A stretch of DNA of 64,000 bases from Novosphingobium sp. 18050 (GCF_902706195.1 NZ_CACSJO010000006.1:124001-188000), one strand, 5' to 3'; shown: positions 1-9,467, counted from the first letter of the stretch. Notes: generated by a model not told the origin, from the sequence alone. Made by a program: numbers and translations.

Positions 1-677
1 TGAGTCTGCATATTCTTCTGGTCGAAGATGATCGCCAGCTTCAGCGGCAGCTCGCTGCGCAGCTTTCCCAGTTCGGGCACGAGGTTCAGACCGCCGACGA
101 CGGGCGTGAAGCCCTTGTGCTGCTTGGCCAACATGCCTTCGACATCCTGATCCTGGACTGGATGCTGCCCCACCTCGACGGCATCGCCCTGCTGCGTCAA
201 CTGCGCGATAACGGCATGAATGTGCCGGTGCTCATGCTCACCGCGCTGGGCCAGATTCCCGACAAGCTCGAAGGTTTCGAGGCTGGCGCCGACGACTACG
301 TCGTCAAGCCCGTCGATGCCCTCGAACTGAATGCCCGGCTCCACGCCCTGCTGCGCGCCCGCCGCGTAACGGAGCAGCCTACCGACACGGTGAGCGCGGG
401 CGACTTCCTTGTCAGCCCGTCGCGCGTGCTGGCCTGGCGCGGCGGCCAGGTGCTCAACCTGTCGCGTACCGAATTCAACCTGCTCCTCGAACTGGTGCGC
501 GCGGACGGGGCGGTGGTCACACGGGCCATGCTGATAGAGCGCATCTGGGGCCATGATTTCGTGCCGACGACCAACATCATCGATTCCCACGTCAAGCATC
601 TGCGCGCGAAGCTGATCCAGCACGGTCACGATCCGATCGGGACCGTGCGCGGGATCGGTTACCAACTGCGCGCATGA
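1..677 (+). CDS. OmpR-family response regulator, first base outside window
   Basis: The frame is open from the first base. Position 1-2 reads TG followed by Ser-Leu-His-Ile-Leu-Leu-Val-Glu-Asp-Asp, so the initiating A or G lies one base outside and the protein has about 225 residues. The receiver domain (about 1-120) shows the acidic pair E9/D10/D11, phospho-acceptor D53 in LILDWMLP, T81 and K103 in VVKP. A winged-helix DNA-binding domain (about 130-225) follows, ending in a typical RGIGYQL motif. It would bind DNA after phosphorylation by the kinase encoded immediately downstream, whose start overlaps this stop codon (ATGA). The target genes are not evident. Family call is secure; the signal is unknown. 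Confidence 0.92.
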   Translation, partial: SLHILLVEDDRQLQRQLAAQLSQFGHEVQTADDGREALVLLGQHAFDILILDWMLPHLDGIALLRQLRDNGMNVPVLMLTALGQIPDKLEGFEAGADDYVVKPVDALELNARLHALLRARRVTEQPTDTVSAGDFLVSPSRVLAWRGGQVLNLSRTEFNLLLELVRADGAVVTRAMLIERIWGHDFVPTTNIIDSHVKHLRAKLIQHGHDPIGTVRGIGYQLRA

Positions 678-2014
678 AAGGCACGCCCAGGTCGCTTCGC
701 GGGCTGACCATAGCGTTCCTGTGCCTGTTCCTGACCGTCACGACGCTCGCCGGTCTGGGCACGTTCTTCGCGACGCTTTCGATGATCAACGTGCTGGTGG
801 ACAAGCGCATTGCGTTCGAAAGCGACGAGTTGGCCCCCGCCGGAACCGATATCCCGCGCAGTGAACTGGCCAGCCGTATCCTGCACCTTACCGGCCAGCG
901 CGATACCGGAGACCTCGGACTGCTGCTGACCGATGCTCAAGGACGCACGATTGCCGGAAACACCCGTTTCTCCCGCGAACTACCACTGGGCTTCTCCTCG
1001 CTCAGCTGGCAGGATCGCATCGAGGGGCTCAGCTCCGGCCGCGTCTTCGTTCGCGACCTCCACGGCGGAATGCGCCTTGCCGTGTTCGCCGAGACCGAGC
1101 CGATCGACAACTATTTCTCCATCCGAAAACTCATTTACATCACGGGGTTCGGCGCGATTGTACTGGTCGTTCTGGTGGGCCTGCTAATGTTCCGCAGGCT
1201 CATCGGCCAGCGGATCGAGGCGATGCGCACAACGGTGGAATCGATCATCGACGGCGACCTTTCGCAGCGAGTACCCATCGTCGGCGACAGCGGCGAGTTC
1301 GATCAGCAGGCGGCCGCGTTCAACCGGATGCTCGACCGGATTGGTCAGCTTATGTCTGAAATTCGCAATGTTTCTAATAATATATCGCACGAACTTCGCA
1401 CACCACTTGCAAGACTGCGTAATGAGTTGGCTTTGCTGGAACAGCGCAGTGACGCAGAGCCGGTGCGCGTCGAGCTCGCGCTCGCCACAGCGCAGGCCGA
1501 CGACCTGCTGGGCATGTTCGGCGCCCTGCTGCGGATCGCCGAAATCGAGAGCGGTGCCCGCCGTGCCGGTTTCCGCCCGCTCGACGTCGACGTGCTGATC
1601 GCGGAAATCGCCGACATGGTGCGCCCCCTGGCCGAGGACGGTAACCAGCATCTGATTATCGGTCCGTGCGAAGCGGGCACGCTGGTCGGGGATCGACAGC
1701 TGCTGTCGCAGTTGGTGCATAACCTGCTCGAAAACGCGCTGAGGCATGGCCAAGAGGGGACCACCGTACAGATTTGCGCAATGCGGCGCGGTGACACTAT
1801 TACCCTCGTGGTGACGGACGATGGCCCCGGAATTCCGGCTGAGCAACGTTCGCTGGTCCTGCGCAGGTTCGGAAGGATCGAGCGCAGGGGAAGTGGCTAT
1901 GGCTTGGGGCTGCCTCTGGCCGACGCCATCGCCCGGCTGCACCGCGGAACCTTGACGCTGGGCGATGCCGGGCCTGAAGGCGGCCTAGAGGTCTCAGTCG
2001 TACTCCTCATTTGA
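674..2014 (+). CDS. Membrane sensor histidine kinase
   Basis: A 446-residue class I histidine kinase paired with the response regulator upstream (4-nt overlap). Two membrane segments (about residues 9-35 and 152-175) bracket a short periplasmic domain of roughly 115 residues. A HAMP linker follows, then the H-box with phospho-acceptor H239 (ISHELRTPL), an N-box near N350 (NLLENALRHG), and a DDGPG G1 box near 382-386. The end lies just before a strong hairpin. Oddly, codons 227-255 (about 1352-1438), which encode the phospho-acceptor helix, are AT-rich and use codons such as ATA, AGA and TCT that are otherwise scarce here. The translated motif is intact, so the kinase should be active. Confidence 0.93.
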   Translation: MKGTPRSLRGLTIAFLCLFLTVTTLAGLGTFFATLSMINVLVDKRIAFESDELAPAGTDIPRSELASRILHLTGQRDTGDLGLLLTDAQGRTIAGNTRFSRELPLGFSSLSWQDRIEGLSSGRVFVRDLHGGMRLAVFAETEPIDNYFSIRKLIYITGFGAIVLVVLVGLLMFRRLIGQRIEAMRTTVESIIDGDLSQRVPIVGDSGEFDQQAAAFNRMLDRIGQLMSEIRNVSNNISHELRTPLARLRNELALLEQRSDAEPVRVELALATAQADDLLGMFGALLRIAEIESGARRAGFRPLDVDVLIAEIADMVRPLAEDGNQHLIIGPCEAGTLVGDRQLLSQLVHNLLENALRHGQEGTTVQICAMRRGDTITLVVTDDGPGIPAEQRSLVLRRFGRIERRGSGYGLGLPLADAIARLHRGTLTLGDAGPEGGLEVSVVLLI

Positions 2015-2017
2015 GAT

Positions 2018-2052
2018 AAAAAAACGGCGTGACGCTGGGGAGCGTCACGCCG
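2018..2052. terminator. Bidirectional intrinsic terminator between kinase and TonB receptor
   Basis: A perfect 12-bp stem (CGGCGTGACGCT at 2025-2036, complement at 2041-2052) has a GGGG loop. Seven A residues at 2018-2024 give a U-tract when read leftwards, so the site should end the minus-strand TonB receptor transcript and also stop read-through from the kinase. Confidence 0.8.
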
Positions 2053-2176
2053 ATCAGTTTTGCGATCTTGCGGCGAGTTGAACTGCTCCCCCATCGAAAA
2101 GGAACATTTCTCCGCGTGGATCGCATTTCCAGAACCGTCGGCCCCATGAAGAAGGCCGATGGCGGGGGGAAAGCGA

Positions 2177-4666
2177 TTAGAACTGGACGCTGGCGTCGAT
2201 GCCGAAAGTGCGCGGCGCGTTGAAGTTGCCGTAATCGCCCAGGATATTGTTAACGCTGCCGGTCGATACGCTGGTGGTCGGCGCGCCGGGCAGGCTGTTC
2301 GACGGGTCGCGGCGGAAGACGTACTGCTCATTGAACAGGTTGCGACCCCACACTCCCAGCGTCAACTTGCGGTCGCCCACGCCGATGTCGGCCAGCGAGA
2401 TGCGTCCATTGAAGATCAATGATGCATCGTTCTTGGTGGCGAACTGGTCGAAGGCCTGGGTGGCCTGCGAATAGTTGCCGTCGATGTGGAACTTCAGCGT
2501 GGTGTCGTTCTGTCCGATCGGCAGCGCATAGTCGATCGAGCCGCTGGCCGCGTTGCGCGGGGTGAACACGATGTAGAAGCGTTGATCAACGGTGGTCGAA
2601 GCACCGTTGGTTCCGGTGTAGGTGATCGGCACCAAGGGGATCTTGGTGTAGGTATAGGCATAAGATGCGTTGAGCGTCAGCCCTTCGACCGGGTTCACCG
2701 TCAGGTCGGCTTCGATGCCGCGGATCTTGGTGGTGCCGGGCGCGTTGATTGTGACCAGGTTGTTATAGTTGGAGCCGTTGAACGACTGGATCGAGCTGAT
2801 GTCGACCTGGCTGTTCTTACGGTCCATGATGTAGCCGGCCAGGTTGAAACGGGCGCGGTGGTTCCAGAAATCGCTCTTGAGGCCGACTTCGTAAGACTTC
2901 ACGTCCTCGGGGTTGAAGGCCTGGTAGTTGGCCGTACGCGAACTGGCACCGCCTGCGCGGTAGCCGGTGGCGTACTTGGCATAGACGTGCAGGTCGTCAG
3001 TGGCGTCATATGCCAGCGTGGCCATCGGATTGAAGCGGTTCCAGCTTTCGTCCAGCGGGGTATAGCCCGCCGCCGTCGCTGCTGCCGTGTTCACGTCGTA
3101 GTTCACGTTGCGCGAGAAGTGCAGCACGCCGCGCTTTTTGTCGTGAGTGTAGCGGCCGCCGACGGTCAGGTGAACCTTGTCGGTCGCGTTCCAGGTGGCC
3201 TGGCCATAGGCCGAGTAGCTTTTCGACCACACTTCCGAGGCACGATCGATCGAACGGCAGCCGACCTCGGAGCCGAACCCGCTTGAACCAGTGCAGGAGT
3301 TCAGGATCGTGTAAACGGCCTGACCGGCGCTGTTCAGATACACGCCGTTGGAGTTCGGCGTCGCCGCGTCGTCGCTGACATGCTCGTTGAAGTAGTAGAG
3401 GCCGGCGACGTAATCGACGCTGCCGACAGTGCCGACAGCCTGGAGTTCCTGGCTGAACTGGCGCTGGCGCAGGTCGGCAAGGCTATAGCGGCTGAAGGCG
3501 CAGGGTGCTGCGGCGGTGCAGGCGGCGGTCAGGTTGACCACCGGCACGCGGTGCGCGCCGCCGCTGTTGTCCCACTGCGTTGCATCAACACCGCGCCATG
3601 CGGTGATCGCGCGCAGCTCGATCTCAGGCGAGACGGTCCACTTCAGCGAGTTGGTGAAGCCGTGGGTCTTGTCGACGCTGGGCTGCTGCGGCACGCCGAT
3701 GTCGGCCACCTTCATCCGCGTCTTGCCGTTGACGACGACGGCCGGCGTCAACGACTTCACGGTGCCCGTGAGGTTGGTGTACTGCGTGCCCGGCAGGGTG
3801 CAGGCAGCGCTGGCAGCCTGGGTTCCGGCGACGCAGCCATTGGGGTTGTAGTTCAGCAGCTGGCTGTAGAACGGCGTATTGGCATCACGTGCGACATCGT
3901 ATGAGAAGTCGTCGGTGATGCTGCTGGTCGGCTGCCAGCGCACGGCCACGCGGCCACCCTTACGATGGTACTGGTTGAAGCCGGCCTGGCCAGCGAGCGG
4001 GTTCTTGGTAGTCGGGTCCTGGTGCTGCAGCACGCCGTCCAGCTTCACGCTGAAGCCGGCAAACTTAGGCAGGTCGAGGTGGATGTCACCGTTATAGGAA
4101 CCGTAAGTACCGAAACCGCCGCCGGCGCGGCCGCCGAACTCGCCGGTCGGGGCCTTGCTGACGATGCTCAGTGCGCCGCCTTCGGTGTTGCGGCCGAACA
4201 GTGTGCCCTGCGGGCCCTTGAGGACTTCGACGCGCTCAACGTCGAACAGCGCGGCGTTGAGGCCGTGCTGGCGGCCAAGATACACGCCGTCGACATAGAT
4301 GCCCACGCCCTGTTCGCGAGCGGGCTGGTTGGCGTCGAGCGGCACGATGCCGCGAATGCCGATGGTCAGCGCGCTCTGGCGGGCCTCGAAGGTAGCGATG
4401 CGCAGCGAGGGGATGGCGCCGTCGGCAAGGTCGTAGAGGCTCTGGACGTGACGGTCCTTGAGCGTCTCGGTACTCATGACCGCCATTGCGATCGGAGTTT
4501 CCTGAAGGTTCGTCTCACGCTTGGTCGCGGTGACGACAATATCGCCCAGCCCCAAATCCGCGGCATCTGCGGCAGTTGCCGGCGCCTCGGCGAACGCGCT
4601 CGTCGAGGCCATGCTCGCAAGCACCGACCCGGCGAGAAGCGCCGCGCGGACAGTTTTGTTTAACAT
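2177..4666 (-). CDS. TonB-dependent outer-membrane receptor
   Basis: An 829-residue TonB-dependent receptor for high-affinity uptake of an unknown ligand. The open frame extends upstream to 4735, but I place the start at 4666 because MLNKTVRAALLAG begins a signal peptide (cleavage probably after AFA) and an AAAAGGG element precedes it by about 12 bases. The TonB box resembles DIVVTATKRE. Next come the plug domain with VERVEVLKGPQGTLFGRNTEGG, then the 22-strand barrel ending in a C-terminal aromatic (SVQF). It is monocistronic, with a leader hairpin upstream and a strong terminator downstream. No transport partner is adjacent, so the substrate is open. Confidence 0.92.
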   Translation of the reverse strand: MLNKTVRAALLAGSVLASMASTSAFAEAPATAADAADLGLGDIVVTATKRETNLQETPIAMAVMSTETLKDRHVQSLYDLADGAIPSLRIATFEARQSALTIGIRGIVPLDANQPAREQGVGIYVDGVYLGRQHGLNAALFDVERVEVLKGPQGTLFGRNTEGGALSIVSKAPTGEFGGRAGGGFGTYGSYNGDIHLDLPKFAGFSVKLDGVLQHQDPTTKNPLAGQAGFNQYHRKGGRVAVRWQPTSSITDDFSYDVARDANTPFYSQLLNYNPNGCVAGTQAASAACTLPGTQYTNLTGTVKSLTPAVVVNGKTRMKVADIGVPQQPSVDKTHGFTNSLKWTVSPEIELRAITAWRGVDATQWDNSGGAHRVPVVNLTAACTAAAPCAFSRYSLADLRQRQFSQELQAVGTVGSVDYVAGLYYFNEHVSDDAATPNSNGVYLNSAGQAVYTILNSCTGSSGFGSEVGCRSIDRASEVWSKSYSAYGQATWNATDKVHLTVGGRYTHDKKRGVLHFSRNVNYDVNTAAATAAGYTPLDESWNRFNPMATLAYDATDDLHVYAKYATGYRAGGASSRTANYQAFNPEDVKSYEVGLKSDFWNHRARFNLAGYIMDRKNSQVDISSIQSFNGSNYNNLVTINAPGTTKIRGIEADLTVNPVEGLTLNASYAYTYTKIPLVPITYTGTNGASTTVDQRFYIVFTPRNAASGSIDYALPIGQNDTTLKFHIDGNYSQATQAFDQFATKNDASLIFNGRISLADIGVGDRKLTLGVWGRNLFNEQYVFRRDPSNSLPGAPTTSVSTGSVNNILGDYGNFNAPRTFGIDASVQF

Positions 4667-4859
4667 GATGAAAACACACCCTTTTAGAAACATTTTTGCT
4701 CTGCAAGGGTGGCTAGTATGGCAACAACAAGACACTTAGATTTAGGTTTGAAGACACCGGCGTCACCCGGTCTTCATGTTCATCTCATTTTGGGTATAAA
4801 TAACTGGATTACAGGCATTAATTTCCGCTTTTAGGAGGGAAAAATTTGTTTTTGGGATG
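4667..4859. promoter_or_regulatory. Upstream region of TonB receptor with leader hairpin
   Basis: This non-coding stretch is less GC-rich than its neighbours and should carry the minus-strand promoter for the receptor. A bulged hairpin lies at 4750-4775: GAAGA pairs with TCTTC and CCGG with CCGG around a CGTCAC loop. I see no riboswitch consensus that I can name. The AGGAGG at about 4832-4838 on the plus strand has no credible reading frame behind it. Confidence 0.4.
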
Positions 4860-4887
4860 AAAAAGCCCGGCGCCTTGCAAAGGCGCC
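4860..4887 (-). terminator. Minus-strand intrinsic terminator
   Basis: GGCGCCTT (4869-4876) and AAGGCGCC (4880-4887) form an 8-bp stem with a GCA loop. The A-tract at 4860-4864 becomes a U-tract on the minus strand. Its orientation fits the end of a transcript carrying the small gene at 4955-5062, and not the TonB receptor, which lies further on. Confidence 0.6.
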
Positions 4888-4954
4888 AACCTTCGGCGTC
4901 AGGCGGTTCTCGCGGGCCTGCGAAACTCCTGTTCTATACGGTTGCCCGCCCGGC

Positions 4955-5062
4955 TCAGCCGACCAGCATCAACGCGGTCAGGAACAATATCAGTGCCACG
5001 AAGCTCATTCCGCACAACATGCCCAGCGGGCAGGCGTGGATGCTCGGGTCGTACCTCTCCAT
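4955..5062 (-). CDS. Putative 35-residue single-pass membrane peptide
   Basis: A short frame reading MERYDPSIHACPLGM and then a hydrophobic run ending LTALMLVG, 35 residues in all. The first 14 residues are polar with one cysteine. Residues about 15-35 are almost entirely hydrophobic, with one further cysteine, and could span the membrane once. A GGAGAG element sits about 9 bases before the ATG, and a U-tract terminator follows about 70 bases past the stop. I recognise no family. The case rests on the ribosome site, the clean membrane segment and the terminator. It lies upstream of, and divergent from, the efflux operon. Its role is unknown. Confidence 0.5.
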   Translation of the reverse strand: MERYDPSIHACPLGMLCGMSFVALILFLTALMLVG

Positions 5063-5261
5063 AAACCGACTCTCCGTCGACTTTTATTATCGAACTAAAT
5101 TACGCCTCGCTGCGCCTTCCGGCAAGCCGCCCCACCGATATCTGCGCCCGGAATCAGGCCCCATCGCCGGATTTTGCAACCGGCGAAATGCGTAAGGCTT
5201 GAACAACGCACCTGCACAATGATCTTGACGCCATGGCCGCCTGCAGCGATCAGCCGCGCTG

Positions 5262-6416
5262 ATGGTTGAAACTCCCCCCCAGCAAGACCGCGAAACCGAA
5301 ACCTCCGACTCAGGGCGCCGTGCGCTCAGTGGCAGGACAAGGGCGATACTTATCGTCGTTGCGATTGTCGCGCTTGTCGCTGCCGGGCTATGGTACTGGC
5401 GCCACAAGACCTACGGCCAGTACTTCGAGGAAACCGACGACGCCCAGATCCGCGCCGATGCGGTGGCAATCGCGCCCAAGGTCAGCGGCTATGTCACCGA
5501 AGTGCTGGTGGACGACAACCAGGATGTCAAGCAGGGCGAGGCTCTGGCCCGGATCGATCCGGGTGACTACGATGCCAAGGTAGCACAGGCGCGCGCCCAG
5601 ATCGCGCAGGCAGTCGCCGGAGCAGAGAATGCCCGCGCCGGAATCGCCGAACAGCAGGCCGCCATCGTACAGGCCCAGGCGCAGCTTGCCGCCGCGCGCA
5701 CCAAGGCGGCGCATGATGCCGCCGAAGTGGCACGCTACGCCCCCCTCGCCGCCAGCGGCGCCGAAACCCGCCAGCAGCTCGACCAACTGCGCCTTGCCGC
5801 CGCGCAATCCGCACAGCAACTGCGGCAGCAGCAGGCCGCGCTCGAGATGCAGAAGCGTCATGTGATGGGTATAGAGGCACAGGTCCGCCAGGCCGAGGCG
5901 CAAGGGCAAGGCGCCCGCGCCCAGCTCGATGCCGCTGGTATCGACTTGTCCGCCACTCGCCTTACCGCGCCAGTCGCAGGGCGCATCGGCGACAAGACGG
6001 TTCGTATCGGCCAGTTCGTGCAAGCCGGCACCCGGCTGATGTCGGTCGTGCCGCTGAGCAAGCTTTACGTCGTCGCCAACTTCAAAGAAACCCAGCTTGC
6101 GCTGATGCGCCCCGGCCAGCCTGCCAAGATTTCCGTCGACGCGCTTTCGGGCGTCGAGGTCGATGGACGGGTCGCCAGCGTTTCTCCAGGCACCGGCGCG
6201 CAATTCTCGATCCTACCGCCGGAGAACGCGACGGGCAACTTCACAAAGATCGTCCAGCGCGTGCCCGTGCGCCTTGTCATCGAGGCCCCGGCATCGGCGC
6301 GGCAGGTGCTGGTGCCGGGTCTTTCGGTAAAAGTTACCGTCGACACCCGCAGTGCCAAAGACGAACTGCAACGCATCGAGGATGACCAGGAGCGGCTCGA
6401 AGCGAAGGCCCGCTGA
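5262..6416 (+). CDS. EmrA/HlyD-type periplasmic adaptor of multidrug efflux
   Basis: A 384-residue membrane-fusion protein that would bridge the inner-membrane pump encoded next to the outer-membrane factor encoded third. A cytoplasmic N-terminus of about 27 residues precedes one membrane anchor (about 28-46). The lipoyl/barrel-sandwich half follows (DDAQIRADAVAIAPKVSGYV, about 59-78), then a long alanine- and glutamine-rich coiled-coil hairpin (about 105-220), the returning lipoyl half (DLSATRLTAPVAGRIGD), and a beta-barrel domain. The order EmrA-EmrB-NodT and the 2-nt gap to the pump gene mark one operon. The exported compounds are not predictable. Confidence 0.92.
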   Translation: MVETPPQQDRETETSDSGRRALSGRTRAILIVVAIVALVAAGLWYWRHKTYGQYFEETDDAQIRADAVAIAPKVSGYVTEVLVDDNQDVKQGEALARIDPGDYDAKVAQARAQIAQAVAGAENARAGIAEQQAAIVQAQAQLAAARTKAAHDAAEVARYAPLAASGAETRQQLDQLRLAAAQSAQQLRQQQAALEMQKRHVMGIEAQVRQAEAQGQGARAQLDAAGIDLSATRLTAPVAGRIGDKTVRIGQFVQAGTRLMSVVPLSKLYVVANFKETQLALMRPGQPAKISVDALSGVEVDGRVASVSPGTGAQFSILPPENATGNFTKIVQRVPVRLVIEAPASARQVLVPGLSVKVTVDTRSAKDELQRIEDDQERLEAKAR

Positions 6417-6418
6417 CC

Positions 6419-7978
6419 GTGGCAAGCGCCGCTCTCCCCGGTCATCCGCCGCGCCCCGAACGGGCCGATCTCAGCGCCTGGCTGGCGGTGGCGGCGGGTA
6501 CGCTGGGCGCGCTTATGGCGACGCTCGACATCTCGATCGTCAACTCCGCTCTCCCCACCATCCAGGGTGAAATAGGCGCCACCGGCACCGAAGGCGCCTG
6601 GGTGGCGACCTCCTACCTCGTCGCCGAGATCATCATCATCCCGCTATCCGCCTGGCTGGAGCGCCTGCTGGGCCTGCGCACTTTCCTGCTGATCGCGGTC
6701 GCCCTGTTCACCGGCTTCTCGATCCTGTGCGGCTTCGCCAATTCGCTGATGATCATGATCATCGGCCGTGTCGGGCAAGGGATCACCGGCGGGGCAATGA
6801 TCCCCACAGCGCAGACCATCATCGCCCAGCGCCTGCCGCGCAGCCAGCAATCCATCGGCACCGCCGCGTTCGGCGTCGTCGCCATCCTGGGCCCACTGAT
6901 CGGCCCTCTCGTGGGTGGCTGGCTGGCCGAGAACCTGAGCTGGCACTACGCCTTTTTTCTCAACGTGCCGATCTCCGTCATTCTCATCACCCTCCTGGTC
7001 GTCGGCCTGCCGCATCAGCCCTCCAAGCTGCACCTGCTGCGCGAGGCGGACTGGGTGGGCATCGTCGGCCTTGCACTCGGCATGGGCGGGCTCACCGTGT
7101 TTTTGGAGGAAGGGTCGCGCGAGGAATGGTTCGCCTCCCCACTGATCCAGGCCATGGCGGCGACCAGCGCATTCGGCTTCCTGCTGCTCTTCTACGGCCA
7201 ATTCACCGCGCGGCGCCCGGTCATCAAGCTCAGTCTTCTGCTCGACCGGCAATTCGGATCGGTGGCGCTGATGGGCATGGCACTGGGCGTAGTGCTTTAC
7301 GGCACGTCCTATGCGATCCCGCAGTTCCTTGCTGCCATTGCCGATTACAATGCGCTGCAATCGGGCAAAGTCGTTCTGCTTTCAGGCATCCCCAGCATCC
7401 TCCTCATGCCGTTCGTGCCCTTGCTGCTCAAGCATGTCGATATCCGCATCGCGGTGGCCTTCGGCATGGGGATCATGGGATTGTCGGCCTGGATGGAATC
7501 AGGGCTGACCCTCAATTCAACCGGCGGCGATTTCACCGAATCCCAGCTCATGCGCGGTATCGGTCAGATCATGGGCATGCTGTTCCTGAGCCAGGCGGTG
7601 GTCCAGTCGGTCCCCCCGGAAGACGCAGGCGATGCCTCCGGCCTGTTCAACTCCATGCGTAATCTGGGCGGCAGCTTCGCGCTGGCGGGCATATCGATCC
7701 TCCAGCAGAACCGCGTCTGGCTGCATTCGCGTCGGATGGAAGAAACGCTCAACGCAAATTCGCCGGACGTGCAGGGTTACGTCACCGGCCTTGGGCAGGC
7801 AATCGGGAGCCCCGATGCGGGCATCCGCCTGCTCGGCCAGCAAATCCAGGGACAGGCGCTCGTCATGACCTACAACGACATCTTTTTCGTGATGAGCATG
7901 GTGACGATCTGCGTCATCCCGCTCGTGCTCTTCCTGCGGCCGCTGCCGCGAAATGCCTCGATGGCGGGGATGCACTGA
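6419..7978 (+). CDS. EmrB/QacA-type MFS drug:proton antiporter (DHA2, 14 TM)
   Basis: A 519-residue inner-membrane major-facilitator protein. The GTG start lies 2 nt after the adaptor stop. The sequence has the DHA2 hallmarks: motif D1-like MATLDISIVNSALPTI in TM1, a motif A-like region, and motif C (about residues 155-170, GVVAILGPLIGPLVGG). Hydrophobicity fits 14 membrane segments. It would use the proton gradient to drive export through the adaptor and outer-membrane factor encoded either side. Its stop (TGA) overlaps the next start by one base. Confidence 0.93.
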   Translation: MASAALPGHPPRPERADLSAWLAVAAGTLGALMATLDISIVNSALPTIQGEIGATGTEGAWVATSYLVAEIIIIPLSAWLERLLGLRTFLLIAVALFTGFSILCGFANSLMIMIIGRVGQGITGGAMIPTAQTIIAQRLPRSQQSIGTAAFGVVAILGPLIGPLVGGWLAENLSWHYAFFLNVPISVILITLLVVGLPHQPSKLHLLREADWVGIVGLALGMGGLTVFLEEGSREEWFASPLIQAMAATSAFGFLLLFYGQFTARRPVIKLSLLLDRQFGSVALMGMALGVVLYGTSYAIPQFLAAIADYNALQSGKVVLLSGIPSILLMPFVPLLLKHVDIRIAVAFGMGIMGLSAWMESGLTLNSTGGDFTESQLMRGIGQIMGMLFLSQAVVQSVPPEDAGDASGLFNSMRNLGGSFALAGISILQQNRVWLHSRRMEETLNANSPDVQGYVTGLGQAIGSPDAGIRLLGQQIQGQALVMTYNDIFFVMSMVTICVIPLVLFLRPLPRNASMAGMH

Positions 7979-9456
7979 TGCGGCGTGCCTTTGTACTCCT
8001 GACCGCGACTTGCGTGGCCGCCTGCACCTCCGGTCCCGACTACGCTGGACCGCCCGGCGTCGCGAGCACGGCGGCGACACGCGGCACTTTCGTGCGCGCG
8101 GCTGACCCGTCGCTGGCAGCCGGTCCCGGCCTCGCACGGTGGTGGGAGACGCTAGGCGATGCCACTCTCACCCGCCTCGTCGACGAAACCCTCAGCGGCA
8201 GTCCCAACATCGAAGCAGCGCAGGCGCGCATCCGCGAAGCGCGCGCAAAGCTGGAACAGGGCCGCGCCAACCTGCTCCCCACTGCATCGGTGACGGGCAT
8301 GTTCGTCCACGCACGCCTGCCCGGCACAGGCCTCGGCGCGCTTGCCGGCGAGGGATCGTCAGAGGGCGGGGAAGGAGACTCGTCTTCCGGTAGCTCCAAC
8401 GCGCTCAATTTCTACAACGTGGGCGCCAGCGTATCCTGGGAGCCGGACCTGTTCGGCGGCAAGCGGCGCGGCGTGGAAGCGGCGCGCGATACGCTAGACC
8501 AGCGGTATGCCGACCTTGCAGACGCCCAGGTGTCGTTGAGCGCGCAGGTCGCGCAGTCCTACGTCAATTTGCGCGACGTAGAGGAACGCGCCCGCCTCAA
8601 CGCCCGGTCGAGCGAACTGCAGCGCCGCGCGCTGGACCTCTCGCGCCAGCGCCTTGCGGCAGGCACAGCCTCGGAGCTGCAGGTGGAGCGGCTGCAGACA
8701 GAACTGGCCTCGACCGACGCGCAGAACGTCCCGCTCACTGCACAGATCGCGATCTACAAGGACGCGCTGGCGGTGCTGACCGGCCGCGCACCGGGAGAGC
8801 TGGACGCTATGCTCGAGACCAGCGCGCCGGTTCCCCTGCCCCCTGCCTCGGTTCCGATCGGCGATCCGGCCACGCTGATTGCGCATCGCCCCGACGTGCG
8901 CTCGGCGGAACGCGCTTTGGCGGCCAGCACGGCGAACATCGGTGTGAAGAAAGCGCAGGCCCTGCCCGGCATCAAGTTCTCCGGCATTCTCGGCCTTGGC
9001 GGCACCGAGCCGGGCGACGTGCTCGATCCGGGCAACCTTGCCGCGCTACTGATGCCGCAGCTCAGTTGGCCGATCCTCGATTTCGGCCGCAACCGCAGCA
9101 CCGTGCGCGAGGCCGAGGCCCAGCGCGACGGGGCGCAGGCGCAGTACCGCCAATCGGTCCTCGCCGCGCTTCAGGATGCCGAGGACAGCCTTGCCCGCTT
9201 CGGCGCGACCCGCCGCCAACTGGCACAGCTGACCGGCGCGGAGCAGAGCGCGACTCGCGCCGCGGGTCTCAACCGGCAGCGCTTCGCGGCGGGCACCTCA
9301 AGCCTGATCGACCAGCTCGATATCGAACGCCAGCAGCTTTCCGCCGCGATTGCAGTGGCGCAGGCGCGGGCACAGCTGACGATCGACTACATCGCGGTGC
9401 AAAAAGCACTCGGCCTGGGCTGGAGCGACGAGCGGGGCCAGCAACCCGCCAGCTAA
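7978..9456 (+). CDS. NodT-family outer-membrane efflux lipoprotein
   Basis: A 492-residue outer-membrane factor completing the efflux operon. The signal peptide ends in a lipobox (VAAC, lipidated C16). Two TolC-like repeats follow, rich in Ala/Gln/Arg coiled-coil sequence (about 65-260 and 295-480). An insertion of Gly/Ser/Glu residues near 122-140 is typical of length variation in NodT proteins. It begins inside the stop codon of the pump gene (TGATG). It converges on the HxlR gene with only 11 bases between them; a weak 5-bp hairpin at 9461-9476 lies in the junction. Confidence 0.92.
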   Translation: MRRAFVLLTATCVAACTSGPDYAGPPGVASTAATRGTFVRAADPSLAAGPGLARWWETLGDATLTRLVDETLSGSPNIEAAQARIREARAKLEQGRANLLPTASVTGMFVHARLPGTGLGALAGEGSSEGGEGDSSSGSSNALNFYNVGASVSWEPDLFGGKRRGVEAARDTLDQRYADLADAQVSLSAQVAQSYVNLRDVEERARLNARSSELQRRALDLSRQRLAAGTASELQVERLQTELASTDAQNVPLTAQIAIYKDALAVLTGRAPGELDAMLETSAPVPLPPASVPIGDPATLIAHRPDVRSAERALAASTANIGVKKAQALPGIKFSGILGLGGTEPGDVLDPGNLAALLMPQLSWPILDFGRNRSTVREAEAQRDGAQAQYRQSVLAALQDAEDSLARFGATRRQLAQLTGAEQSATRAAGLNRQRFAAGTSSLIDQLDIERQQLSAAIAVAQARAQLTIDYIAVQKALGLGWSDERGQQPAS

Positions 9457-9467
9457 ACCGGCAGCAC

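Noticed and set aside
4857..5195. 112-codon plus-strand frame
   Set aside because: Begins inside a terminator hairpin and runs antisense to the small membrane peptide; the AGGAGG is too far from its ATG.
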